Shown here: positions 24,505 to 34,103 of the stretch, one piece after another
Position numbering within the stretch: the stretch's first letter is position 1
Layout of the letters: every line of letters begins with the position of its first letter
NCBI RefSeq assembly: GCF_000247695.1
Contig: NW_004624776.1
Span: 11,740,619-11,804,618, forward strand
From: Heterocephalus glaber
Taxonomy: Eukaryota > Chordata > Mammalia > Rodentia > Bathyergidae
Direction: 5' to 3'
Length of the DNA: 64,000 nucleotides
Notes under the pieces: generated by a model
Database searches by the model: none
Seen by the model: only the letters and a program-made list of their open reading frames with translations
What the model was told of the DNA's origin: nothing
Translations under genes and position numbers: made by a program

Positions 24505-25262
24505 GTACCTTAGTCCATCTGAGCTGCTATAACCACATGTCAGAGCCCAGTGGCTTAAAAATGATTGAAATTTATTTCTGACAGTTCTGAGGCTGGAAAT
24601 TCCAGGATCAATGTGCTGGCATGTTTGGTGTCTGGTGAAGACCCACTTCCTGAGCCATAGACTGTCTTCAATTCTTTCTTATTGCTGGAACAAAATAACT
24701 GACACCCAGAAGTTAAAGGAGGAAAGGTTTATTTTAGCTCACAGTTCATAGAGCTTTCAGTCCATAATTGGCTGGCTCCAAGGCAGGTTGCATGGCAGAA
24801 GGGGCATGGCAGAGGAGAAACAGTTCATGAAGAGGCAGGTAGGAGGTAGCAAGCAGCAAGCTTCTCTTTCCCTTTATGTTACAAGCCTATTGGCTGGTGC
24901 CACTCACACCCAGGGTGGGGCTTTTGTCCTCAGTAAATTCATTCAGCCATAGCCAGAACTATGCTAGCCTAATCAGTGGACTAATCCAGTATCACACAGC
25001 CATGATCCAGCTACTTCCCCAAAGCTCCACTTATGAGTGCATGGGGCTTGGAAGGGGAGGCATCTACATAACATAGCCACAACATAGACTGCTGGCTTTT
25101 TGCTGTAATCTCATATGGTAGAAGAAAAGAACTCTAATCAACCCCTTATAAGGGCACTAGTCTCCTCCCAATAGCTCTACCTTCTAATGCCCTCACATTG
25201 GGGTTAGGATTTCAACATATAGATTTTGAGGACGTAAAACGTTCAAGACACACCAAAAGGTC
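24505..25262 (-). mobile_element. Old MaLR-type LTR split by a younger insertion
   Basis: Left part (24505-24661) begins ACCTTAGTCCATCTGAGCTGC and carries 'ttctgaggctggaaattcc'. Right part (25086-25262) continues with 'ctgctggctttttgctgtaatctcatatgg', 'cctcacattggggttaggatttcaac' and 'gttcaagacac'. The parts join logically across 24662-25085. Confidence 0.7.
24662..25085 (-). mobile_element. MaLR-type LTR nested inside the older LTR
   Basis: 'tcttattgctggaacaaaataactgac', 'ggaggaaaggtttattttagctcacag', 'tggctggctccaaggcagg', 'tgatccagctacttccccaaagc', 'gaggcatctacataacatagcc'. Near relative of the copy at 45484. Confidence 0.75.
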
Positions 25263-25486
25263 TGACTTAGTCCCTCTCCCATTGTAATTGAGATTCAAAA
25301 TTATGACATAACCATGGAGACCTGGGGTAGAGTTGTGTGGTGTAAGCATCTATCTTTCTGAAAGCAATACCAAGCAAGGTCTTCTACCTCTTGTCTAAGA
25401 GTGACATCAGATTGATGCATGTTTCTATAAATTTCTTTTAAAGGTTAATATTAGGGGAGACTTGTTCACCAGGTGGCTCAGGAAGC
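25263..25486. other. Gene-free, unassigned
   Basis: No repeat or exon signal recognised. Confidence 0.3.
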
Positions 25487-25642
25487 AGATTCTGGCATCT
25501 GATTGCCTGGCTTTGGGGGCAGATATATAACCTCACTTCGTCAGCGAATAGGACACAAGAGGTCCTCTACATCATAGGATAGTTGGGGAAGATTAAGTTA
25601 GAAAGTGCTTCTAAAGCACAAAACAGTGCCTGGCACACAGGA
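25487..25642 (+). mobile_element. MIR SINE
   Basis: 'gattctggcatctgattgcctgg', 'ataacctcacttcg', 'aaagcacaaaacagtgcctggcacacag': sense-strand MIR from core to the 3' LINE-like end. Confidence 0.65.
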
Positions 25643-25789
25643 CTCATATTTATGAATCTTCATAGTTATCAGATCCTGCAGTTAGCAGCTGGAGACAGGG
25701 CACTGTCTGCCATGAGGGAGACAGTTAAAGTTTCTAGAGCTCTTGGGCGGTCTAGGTCTCCTGGGCTCATGACAGAAGACAGTAGTTTG

Positions 25790-26465
25790 TCTTCCCTTGC
25801 TGCTGTAACAAATTAATCCTAACATTATGGCTTCAGCAGCACACATTATCTAGCAAGCATGGTCTTTGGGGACTACTCAAATGAGTTGAAAACATGTCTA
25901 CACAAAAACCCGAGTACTGAGGTTTATAGCATTTTTACTATTGCCAAACCTAGAATGTATCATTACACATTTGTCAAAACTCAGAATGAACAACATCGAG
26001 TGAACCATAATGGAAACTATGGACCTTAGTTAGCAGTAATGTACCAATTTTTAACTCACAAATTTATTCTGGAGCATAGAGGCCTTTGTGGCCCACATAC
26101 CTGCATTCCTTCTAGAAGCTCCAAGAAAGAATCGATTCCAGCTTCCAAAGGCTGCCTGCCCCACTTGGCTGTTGATCCCCTTCTATGTCTTCCAAGCCAG
26201 CAGTGCAGTATCTTCAGATCCCTTTGTCTTTCCCCTTCCAGTCTGTCCTCACATTTTCTATCACTGACTCTTATCCTCCTGCCTCCCTCTTATACAGAGA
26301 TGTGTGATTATATTTAGGGCTCACCTGGTGGTCCAGAATAATCTTCCATCTGGAGAGTCTTAATTTAATCATCTCTATAAAGTCCATTTTTCTATATAAG
26401 GTAATAGTCATAGGTTTTGAATTTTGGACTTGGATATTTTTGGAGGTCACCGTTCAGCCACCACA
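25790..26465 (-). mobile_element. MLT/MST-type LTR interrupted by an L1 piece
   Basis: 25793-25845 'ttgctgctgtaacaaattaatcc' begins an antisense LTR. It resumes at about 26050 with 'aaatttattctggagcatagagg', 'ccttctagaagctcc', 'ataaagtccatttttctatata' and 'gaggtcaccgttcagccacca'. Confidence 0.6.
25846..26050 (+). mobile_element. Ancient L1M 3' fragment
   Basis: 'ctacacaaaaacccgagtactgaggtttatagc', 'gtcaaaactcagaatgaac', 'gaaactatggaccttagttagcagtaatgtacc': a standard old-L1 3' passage. Confidence 0.75.
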
Positions 26466-27269
26466 AGAACCAAGGGGCAGCTAGAGCAGGTGAAGGAAAG
26501 GCTGGCATGGGAAGGAAAGGCTGAACATCCACCTAAACGTCCACCTGAAGGTGAGCAGGATGGTCCCTGCTCATGCAGTACTGCCTGCATCATAAAGCAC
26601 TGAGATCAGACACAAGCAGCAGCTGAAAATCCAAGCTACAGAAAAGCTATTGCTCTATGCAACCATGTGAGTAAAAAATCTCCAAAAGCTCTACCTCAAA
26701 GTACTCCCCAGCACCCCCCAAAATCCCAAATAAATTCATTAAAAGTGTATATTGACAAAAATTCCCCAGCAGCTCTCTCAGTTAGCACACACTAAGTTCT
26801 ACTTATTAATTTTAGTTGTAGACTCCAAAATTTCTGTTATATATATTCTTGCATAGTCAGAAAAATATATTTATTTTTTGAGAAATATAATTTGAAAACA
26901 AAAAAGCATAGAAATGAAGCAACGTTATTGCTGACAATGGAGCTCTCCTTTCTCACACAGAATCAAAGCTGAATATCATCTCCATGTAACATTTGCTTTC
27001 CTTCTGTGTCTCTTTGATGTTCTTGTGAACTACATTTTTCCTCTATTAGAATGGGAAGTTCAGAGGGAATTTTCAAAGGGAAAAGAATGGTATGCTGTGA
27101 CTTTTCAGAGGCCCCTCATGCTCCTTAAATAGCAGGTAGGCTTTGTTTAAGTAGCTGAACTTTTGCTCCAGCAACTCTTCAGCATTTGCAATGTGTTTAA
27201 TAGAAATGAGTGCATAAGTGTGTCACATGACATACATGTGCAAGTTCATCATGGTTTCGTCACAGAGCA
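26466..27269. other. Gene-free, unassigned AT-rich sequence
   Basis: No repeat or exon recognised. Short duplicated phrases occur at 26490-26545 ('aaggaaaggctg' twice, 'cacct..acgtccacct'). Confidence 0.3.
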
Positions 27270-27331
27270 CAACCAGAGAACAACCCATTGCCAATCACCA
27301 AGAGATGGATGAAAAAACTGTATCATATATG

Positions 27332-27697
27332 CTATAGTCTGAATGTTTGTGTCCCCTTCAAATCCATATGATGAAACTCAATCCCCTGTGTGTTAGTACT
27401 CACAAGTGGCACATTTGGGAGGTGATTAGGTCATGAGGGCTCCAGCTTCATGACTATAATCAGTGCCCTTAGAGAAGATTGCTCATTCCCTCTTCCATAC
27501 GATGCAGAAATGAGGTATCATCTCTGAGGTCCTCACCAAATATCAAATCTGCTGATGCCTTGACCTGGGCCTTTCTCACATCCAGAACTAGAAGCAATAC
27601 ATTCCTATTTACAAAGTACATGGAGATTGTCTTTGTTTGGGCTACTATAACAAAATACAAAGTTATAGTAGCCCAAACAAAGACAATCTCCATGTAA
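27332..27697 (+). mobile_element. MST-type ERVL-MaLR LTR with inverted end
   Basis: 'tatagtctgaatgtttgtgtcccc', 'gggaggtgattaggtcatgagggct', 'catccagaactagaagcaa'. The expected end (GTATTTTGTTATAGTAGCCC...) appears first in reverse complement (27617-27658) and then forward (27662-27696), which makes the perfect palindrome listed separately. Confidence 0.8.
27617..27696. repeat. Perfect inverted repeat, 35-bp arms, 10-bp loop
   Basis: Positions 27617-27651 are the exact reverse complement of 27662-27696; the loop is AAAATACAAA. Every base pair was checked. The arms are the terminal segment of the surrounding LTR. Confidence 0.97.
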
Positions 27698-28109
27698 CAG
27701 AATACTATACAGGAATGAAAAAGAATAAATGACTGCTCTATGCAACAAACAAATATATCTCACAGAAAATGGAGTAAAAGAAGCCAGACAAAAAAGTCTG
27801 CACAGTCTGAGTCCATTGGTACAAGGTCCCAAAACAGGTAAACCTAATCTGTGGTTTTAGCAGTCAGAACAGTGATTTCCCTTCAGAGAATAATAACTAG
27901 AAAGGGGTAAGAAGGCAATAGTGGGGGTACTGATAATGCACTATCTCTCAAGAAGCATAGTGGCTACATGGGTGTATTCATTTTGTAACCTTTGGTGTAC
28001 TGTACAATTGTGAAATGTGTATTTTTCTGTGAGTAGGTTACATGGTAGTAAAATTTTCAGCAAGATAAAGAAAAAACCAAATTAAATTTGAATGTGGGAT
28101 CATGTTTTA

Positions 28110-28645
28110 TTCTCAGGTGTCTTATCTGCTCTGAGCGGGGCAAACTGAAGCAGGGACATTCTAGTTCAGAACACTACAGTAATTAATCACATCCGTGGAC
28201 ATTGGTAATCATTAACACAAGCAAGAAAAAAGCTGACTAGGAAAATTTCCATACAGATACCAGGTAATGTACTATACTGGCTCGATTTATATCCTGCCAT
28301 CAATATGGGGCAGCTCAAGGTTTACCAATTCAGTTACGAGGAGGAGCTAATAAATATGGCCCCAGGGTTTAAGTTGGCCAAGACGCTATTCGTAAGATAG
28401 GCACAGAGCGTTTCTCACACAAAACAAGAACTGTTAGTATAGGTTATGAAAATGCCATTCCAAAGTGGAAGGTTTGTAACATCTTACTGAAGTTATTTTA
28501 AAAAGTGGCCAAAAAGATGAGTGATGAAAAGGTAATGAACATCAGCCACTGAGGGCATCTGCTGCAATGTGTTCTGTAACAGGCAGTGAATAAACCAGCA
28601 GATAACATTGTGGACAGCTTACGTATGACCCTGGTGATCTATCAT
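28110..28645. promoter_or_regulatory. Repeat-free block with short open frame; candidate conserved element
   Basis: No repeat signature for more than 500 bp, with homeobox-like GTAATTAATC (28171-28180) and GGTAATCATTAAC. On + a frame is open from 28209 to the TAG at 28400, with a donor-like TTC|GTAAGA at 28388-28396. It could be a conserved non-coding element or an orphan exon; nothing decides it. Confidence 0.25.
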
Positions 28646-28749
28646 CTGGAGGCATCTATCATTCACCTACCTGATTCTAACTTGCTCAGGACACTCCAGA
28701 TTTTGCCTACCTTTACTTTTCCTCTGGTGAAGTTCAGATGAGATGCTCC

Positions 28750-29105
28750 ATTAGTCAGCTTTTCATTACTATAACAACATACCAAAGATAAGTAACTTAT
28801 GAAGAGAAAAGTTTTCTTTCGGCTCACAGTTTTGAAGGTTCCTGTCACTGACCGTTTGGCCTCATTGCTTTGGGCCCATGGTAAGGCAGCACAGCATGGC
28901 AGATGCGCATGGTAGAGCAAGCCACTTACATTATGAGCCAGCTAGCAAAGAGAGCCAGAAGGAGGCCAGATCCTACAATGCCCCTCAAAGGCATGCTCCC
29001 AAATGGCTTCAGGGCCTCCCATAAACCTCATCTCCTAAGGGTTCCGCCATCTATCAATAGCACCATCCCAAGAAGCAAGCCTTTAGACACATGGATCCTT
29101 CAGGG
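28750..29105 (-). mobile_element. ERVL-MaLR LTR
   Basis: 'ttagtcagcttttcattactataacaac', 'ttttctttcggctcacag', 'cctcccataaacctcatctcctaagg', 'gcctttagacac'. The order is that of an antisense MaLR LTR. Confidence 0.75.
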
Positions 29106-30839
29106 CCATTGCAGATCCATCCTACAGCAGACATCCACAGAAGGCCTCTACGTGCAACCCAGGCTGGGCCAACTGATCCACTGCATCCCCTTAGCTGCAG
29201 TGAGTTGCCCAGGCCAGGCAAGGGTTCTCCATGGAATGTCATGCTACCAGCTAGGAAGAAGGTCTAGAGTACAGCCCAGGTTGTCTGAGGCCACTTTCTA
29301 GTAATACACAGAAGAGGCCTGTTTGAGGTAGGGAAGTGTGAGGCCAGCAAAGATAGAAATAAAGCCAAGCAGAAATAATTCAGGGAAGAGCTGATGGCCT
29401 GAGGTGGGGAGAGGGAGGGGGTGCTGTTTATGCAGCCTGTCCTTCCTCTCTGCATGCTAGATGCCAAAATGCGGCAAAATGCACCAAAATGCCTTTTTTC
29501 TTAAGCTAGTTTGAGTTGGATTTCAGCTCTTGGGTGACAAAAGGCTTTACAAATACACCAGTAAAGATGGAACTGGGAGTACAGTAAAGTAGCATTTGAG
29601 GAACAGGGTAAGGGAGGTGAACTGTGAACACACCTGACACTGGCCACCTGGAGTTGCCGAGCATCCACACTGCTTTTAGCTGGCCTTGGCTCTGCCACGT
29701 GATGGTATCCAAGCCCCAGGTATACATTTCCTCAATTCCTTCTTTGATTCTGCTCAGGTTTCACTTTTAAAAAGCCCACACATTTGCCACCTACCTCAGT
29801 ACTTTTTCTCTTCCACAGTCCTCAGTTCTTCCTTACTTTCCAAACACATGAAAAAATGAGTGAATTCTGCTCCTAAAAGGTCTGTGAGGCCAGGGTCCAT
29901 CCTAATGTCACTGGCTGGAATAGCATCCACACAGCCATAGAAATTTGCTTAAGTAAGGCTCCTAAACATTCAGCAGGCAGCTTGAACTGTGTTCTGCTGA
30001 AATTACCATGTGTTTACCAAACATGCTTTATTCTAAAATTGCTTTGATTCGTAAAATAGAAATTGAGAGAGGTGTACATCCTGCGTTAATACATTTGTGG
30101 TCTGACACTACTGTTGATTGTGTGTGTGTGTGTGTGTGACCACCAGACCATACACACCTCTGAGCACAGAAACCAGGTCTTGCTAAATCTTTCCACCCAG
30201 CCTTCAGTACAATTCTTAAGAGGAACTGGCGTCTACGTTTCCCTACTGTGTACAAAAGGCTCTTAACATTCCATAGAACCTGGCTTCTCCGAGTGTGATC
30301 TACAGAGAAGCAGCATCAGCATCCCTGAGACAGAGTGCTGCAAATGCAGGATGAAGAAGGGGATGTGCCAGGTCGAGGAGGAGCCACACACCAGCAGTGG
30401 TGTCTGTGTGGAGGAGAGAGAGGGGCAGGTGGGTGCTAGAGTGCAGGTGAGGGGTGAGGAGGGCTGCAGCCAGGGAGATGGGCTGACAGGCTGGCACGCA
30501 AGGAGACCTGGGCAACCTTTTGGAGACAGGAGCTGATTGGTGAGAAAAGAAAGAGAATTAAGGGAGGTAAGGCCCTGAGCTTGTTACCCTCAGGCAGGGA
30601 TGACAGCCCCTGGGATCAGATGGGTCGTGGCTGATGCTCCTGCTGCCACTGTCTCTAACTGCACAGAATCTCATGCCTTCCCTTCTCCCATCTTCAAACC
30701 GAGTGACCGCTTCCTCAGGTTTCAATTGCACAGATAGGAGGTGCTGTGATCTTTTCACCCAGAAAAGATATTGGCTCGTAAAAGCAGACTATCAGCTTCT
30801 TAATCTTAGAATCAATTGATTCAGTAGAGTGAAAAATAA
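29106..30839. other. Gene-free; TG microsatellite only
   Basis: A (TG)n run occupies 30118-30138. The rest is of average composition with overlapping short frames and no domain; 30340-30540 is purine-rich. No repeat family recognised. Confidence 0.35.
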
Positions 30840-31180
30840 ATTAACAGGTCCACTTCAGTACCCAAATGAATTGGGGTTTAGCCAGCGTCTGCAGGAAGCG
30901 TCTGTGAGAACTCAGTAAATGACTTCCATTTGAAATCTCAGCCCCAGAAGCACTTAATAAGTGCCGTTTGGCGACGATAATGATGGTCCACACGTCGCGG
31001 GATCATCTATCCAGTCAAGCAAATGTTTCCAAGGAGCAGTAATAACGAACCAGGACCAGGATACATCGCAGGAAAAGGGCTTCTCTGCAATGTGGCCCAC
31101 TGCAATTCTAAAATTCCTAGCTGAGCATTTTGCTCCTTAAAGGGTCTGCATCCCTTCTGCTGCTCCTGAATACAGTATTA
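30840..31180. promoter_or_regulatory. Candidate upstream regulatory block of GPR12
   Basis: Repeat-free sequence 100-400 bp upstream of the CpG island with scattered CpGs (GGCGACGATAATGATGG, ACGTCGCGGGATC near 30993), unusual for this desert. Function is inferred from position and composition only. Confidence 0.3.
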
Positions 31181-31259
31181 CTGTGACTACAGCAGCTTAG
31201 GGAAAGGCACGGAGTAGCCAGGCCCCTGGAAATTAGGACTCCCCAGGGCAACCACAGGA

Positions 31260-32180
31260 TCGAAATAGGTCATCGCGGGGCTCTCAAGAAGCACTTCCCC
31301 GGTCCTCCGGGGTGCCAGCCAAGCCCTGCCAGCTGGGCTGGGATGGGTGCGGGGCGCAGCACCCAAGGCAGCGTGACCTTCCGGCCCTCGGCCCGCGGCC
31401 TCTGTCGCCCTCCAGCGCAGCCCCGACCTGTGGGGGCGCGCGCGGCCTCCCGGGGCTCCCGCGGGCTGGCAGACGGGCGGGCGCGCGCGCGGGGGGCGGG
31501 GACGCGCGCGGGGAGCGTGTGGGCCCGGCCGGCGCTGGGGGGAGAGCAGCGCGAGAGCCGAGCCCGCTGTTCACCTGCAGCCACGCAGCTCACCTGCTGC
31601 GGAGCGCACCCCGCGCCCTCCCCGCGCACTCCGCAGAGGGGCCGCCGCCCTCGCCGCCGCAGGCACCAGCGCTGACATGCGACAGGAGTAGCCCTGGCTC
31701 TTTGGAAGCAGCGGAGGAGCCCCCTCGGCCCGGGCACGCCAAGGTGACCCCCTCGACCTCCCCCTGCACCCCGCCCTCGCGTCTGTCCCCCAGCGTCCCC
31801 GCCGCGAGAGGAGCGGCGGCAGTGCATGGGCATCCGTCTCTGTGTCTGTCTCTGCACCTCCGTCGCACACATCTGCCTTTTGTGGCCCTCCTTGGCTGCT
31901 CCGTGCTCACGGGGGGCCTATGGGACCCCCTCTTTGTTCTGGTCGGTGTTGGAGGGTGTGCACGGGCGAGGGATGATTTTGGAAGGTGGGAGTTGGAGCC
32001 TGTTTAATTATTCCATCGAGAATGGCGGTCCCGGCTCGCGACTTGGCGGCCGCCGCGTGGTGGGGTCCGCAGCTGCCCAGATGTGAAACAGTGGTTTGTC
32101 TTCAGCATGCAAGAAGTGATCCTCAGATGTGCGTCCCACGCCGCCGCGAGTCTGTGTGTGCCTGCCTCGCTCACGCTCGT
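31260..32180 (+). promoter_or_regulatory. GPR12: CpG island, presumed GPR12 promoter and non-coding exon 1
   Basis: CpG density rises abruptly at about 31260, peaks at 31380-31660 and again at 32030-32170, and is unlike anything else in the window. It contains a GC box (GGGGCGGGG, 31493-31501), GC-alternating runs and a NotI-type octamer at 32046-32053. No TATA box is evident, as expected for an island promoter. It ends about 300 bp before the GPR12 start codon. Known GPR12 genes have a non-coding first exon; a weak donor-like AAG|GTGACC sits at 31741-31749, but I cannot fix the start site or the donor. Long open frames on both strands here are a by-product of GC richness. Confidence 0.85.
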
Positions 32181-32472
32181 GTTTGGAATCCTGCCCTGTG
32201 CTCTTCCCAAGACCAAAGGGCATTTTTGTTGTGGGATTTAATCCACAGAGACTTTGGCTTTTGTTTTAGTTCAACACGGTCCGTAATTCCCGGGGCTTGT
32301 GCCATTCGATACTTGGTATCTGAGAAGGGGCTGGCTTTCTTCGCGCTCGTGTGTGTGTGTGAGTGTGTGTGTGAGTGTGTGTGTGTGTGTTTCTGCATGA
32401 TGTTAGATTGTTGCTCTGCTGTGCCTAAACATTAAAAAGCCTGTCTTTTCGTTGAAGAGGACAGGGGTTAAA
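32181..32472 (+). other. GPR12: Presumed GPR12 intron end, splice acceptor and exon 2 leader
   Basis: GC content falls back after the island. The stretch holds a TG repeat (32349-32391), a branch-point-like CCTAAAC (about 32424-32430) and a pyrimidine-rich run at 32441-32453, followed by three close AG candidates (ending 32457, 32459 and 32464). Any of them would leave only 8-15 nt of leader before the start codon at 32473. Acceptor choice is inference. Confidence 0.45.
32349..32391. repeat. (TG)n microsatellite in the presumed GPR12 intron
   Basis: TG dinucleotides with GAG interruptions, about 50-65 bp before the candidate splice acceptor. Confidence 0.95.
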
Positions 32473-33477
32473 ATGAATGAAGACCTGAAGGTCAATTTAA
32501 GCGGGCTGCCTCGGGAGTATTTAGACGCCGCTGCTGCAGAGAACATCTCAGCTGCTGTCTCCTCCCAGGCTCCTGTTGCTGAGCCGGAGCCGGAGCTCAT
32601 AGTCAACCCTTGGGACATTGTCCTGTGCACCTCAGGAACCCTCATCTCCTGTGAAAATGCTGTTGTGGTCCTTATCATCTTCCACAACCCCAACCTTCGA
32701 GCACCCATGTTCCTGCTAATAGGCAGCCTGGCTCTTGCAGACCTGCTGGCCGGCATCGGACTCATCATCAATTTTGTTTTTGCCTACCTGCTTCAGTCAG
32801 AAGCCACCAAGCTGATCACCATCGGACTTATTGTCGCCTCCTTCTCTGCCTCTGTCTGCAGCTTGCTGGCTATCACTGTGGACCGCTACCTCTCCCTCTA
32901 TTACGCTCTGACTTACCATTCTGAGAGGACGGTCACCTTTACCTATGTCATGCTGGTCATGCTCTGGGGAGCCTCCATCTGCCTGGGGCTGCTGCCAGTC
33001 CTGGGCTGGAACTGCCTTCGGGACGAGTCCACGTGCAGTGTTGTCAGACCTCTGACGAAGAACAACGCTGCCATCCTGTCCGTCTCTTTCCTCTTCATGT
33101 TTGCGCTAATGCTTCAGCTCTACATTCAGATCTGTAAGATTGTGACGAGGCACGCCCATCAGATAGCCCTGCAGCACCACTTCCTGGCCACATCACACTA
33201 TGTGACCACCCGGAAAGGGGTCTCAACCCTGGCTCTCATCATGGGAACCTTTGCTGCTTGCTGGATGCCTTTTACTCTCTATTCCTTGATAGCAGATTAC
33301 ACCTACCCCTCCATCTACACCTATGCCACCCTCCTGCCTGCCACCTACAACTCCATCATCAACCCTGTCATATATGCTTTCAGAAACCAAGAGATCCAGA
33401 AAGCTCTATGCCTCATTTGCTGTGGCTGCATCCCGCCCAGCCTGTCCCAGAGAGCTCGGTCGCCCAGTGATGTGTAG
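32473..33477 (+). CDS. GPR12: GPR12, constitutively active Gs-coupled orphan GPCR (334 aa, single coding exon)
   Basis: Class A GPCR of the GPR3/GPR6/GPR12 group, plasma membrane. The family is known to signal constitutively through Gs, raising cAMP in brain and oocytes. Seven hydrophobic segments lie near residues 46-70, 79-103, 114-138, 155-179, 199-223, 247-272 and 281-303. Visible landmarks are sequons N8 and N24 in the short N-tail, N62 in TM1, D90 in TM2, DRY at 137-139, W165 in TM4, CWMP at 263-266, NPVIY at 297-301, and a Cys cluster (313, 316, 317, 319) suited to palmitoylation. The usual TM3 cysteine is absent; C181 and C188 in extracellular loop 2 probably pair with each other, as in related lipid-receptor families. 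Length equals the usual 334 aa. I chose the ATG at 32473 (AAAATGA context) over an in-frame ATG at 32452, because the product then starts MNEDLK as in known GPR12 and the upstream ATG is probably intronic. The frame is intact, with no shifts or stops. Identification is from memory of the family, not a search. Confidence 0.97.
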   Translation: MNEDLKVNLSGLPREYLDAAAAENISAAVSSQAPVAEPEPELIVNPWDIVLCTSGTLISCENAVVVLIIFHNPNLRAPMFLLIGSLALADLLAGIGLIINFVFAYLLQSEATKLITIGLIVASFSASVCSLLAITVDRYLSLYYALTYHSERTVTFTYVMLVMLWGASICLGLLPVLGWNCLRDESTCSVVRPLTKNNAAILSVSFLFMFALMLQLYIQICKIVTRHAHQIALQHHFLATSHYVTTRKGVSTLALIMGTFAACWMPFTLYSLIADYTYPSIYTYATLLPATYNSIINPVIYAFRNQEIQKALCLICCGCIPPSLSQRARSPSDV

Positions 33478-33850
33478 CAACCTTCCACCTAAGAAGACAC
33501 TGCCTGTGACAAGCACTTCCACTGCCACCAAACAGTTGACCTGCTTACTTTCAACTCTTTGCAATGGATTCCCTCTCAAGTCAGGGGAGGACTTAGCATT
33601 GGTGAAATAATGACATCGTGTAGACGAGTTAAGTGATTAAAGTGAAAATGTTACCAGTGTTGTCACCCTTTAAAAACAATTGTTGGCCTCTGTTCATTAT
33701 TTTGTTTTGGTGGGGTGTGGTTTTATATTTTATTTGGGGGGTAGTGGAAAGGAAGAAATGTGACCTAGCCATGATGTTATAAAGTTTTAAGTAAACAAGT
33801 TCCAGAGTTTTTACCTGGACTTTGAAATAAATCTGAATTTTTAAGGAAAA
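33478..33850 (+). other. GPR12: GPR12 3' UTR (proximal end)
   Basis: AT-rich non-coding sequence directly after the TAG stop, free of recognisable repeats. It runs to a canonical AATAAA at 33826-33831, which would place cleavage near 33845-33855. A second AATAAA at 34009-34014 could give a longer form. The true end cannot be told without transcripts. Confidence 0.55.
33826..33831 (+). promoter_or_regulatory. GPR12: Candidate polyadenylation signal AATAAA (proximal)
   Basis: Canonical hexamer 349 bp after the stop codon, in an AT-rich 3' UTR and followed by T-rich sequence at 33869-33886. Confidence 0.45.
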
Positions 33851-34008
33851 TGGAGAAGGAATTACTGTTTTCAGTCTTTTTTTAAAAAAATCAAGGTAGA
33901 TTTTCAATGCTGCATAGATCTAACAGAATATGAGCTCTTTCAAGCCAACAAAAAATAGTTTACATAATTATCTGTGAAAGGGACCTGTTTTATTAACATG
34001 AATTCAGT

Positions 34009-34014
34009 AATAAA
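34009..34014 (+). promoter_or_regulatory. GPR12: Candidate polyadenylation signal AATAAA (distal)
   Basis: Second canonical hexamer 532 bp after the GPR12 stop, with T-rich sequence at 34038-34058. It could serve a longer transcript. Confidence 0.3.
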
Positions 34015-34076
34015 TTACCAACACTAGAACCATTCTAATTTATTCTTTTTGCTTTCAGCAATTACTGTTCATAAGA

Positions 34077-34103
34077 GCAAAGAAAGAAAGAAAGAAAGAA
34101 AGA
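34077..34103. repeat. (GAAA)n microsatellite
   Basis: About 6.5 AAAG units. Confidence 0.95.

Larger units (their letters stand above)
27270..28070 (+). mobile_element. Ancient L1M 3' end split by an MST-type LTR
   Basis: 27270-27331 'acaacccattgccaatcacc', 'gagatggatgaaaaaactg' continues after the LTR with 'aatactatacaggaatgaaaaag' (27700) and on to 'ggtgtactgtacaattgtgaaatgtg' (about 27990). The LTR interrupts it at 27332-27697. Confidence 0.75.

Noticed and set aside
24066..24581. 171-codon + frame
   Set aside because: Its last part is the antisense of an LTR, and the remainder shows no recognisable domain.
25829..25850. U6 snRNA-like start (GCTTCAGCAGCACA)
   Set aside because: Only about 15 bases resemble U6. 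The surroundings follow an LTR pattern and no U6 body or T-run terminator follows.
31270..31910. Long overlapping frames on both strands (up to 200 and 231 codons) in the CpG island
   Set aside because: GC-rich DNA has few stop codons. The translations are Ala/Arg/Gly/Pro-rich with no domain, and they overlap each other antisense.
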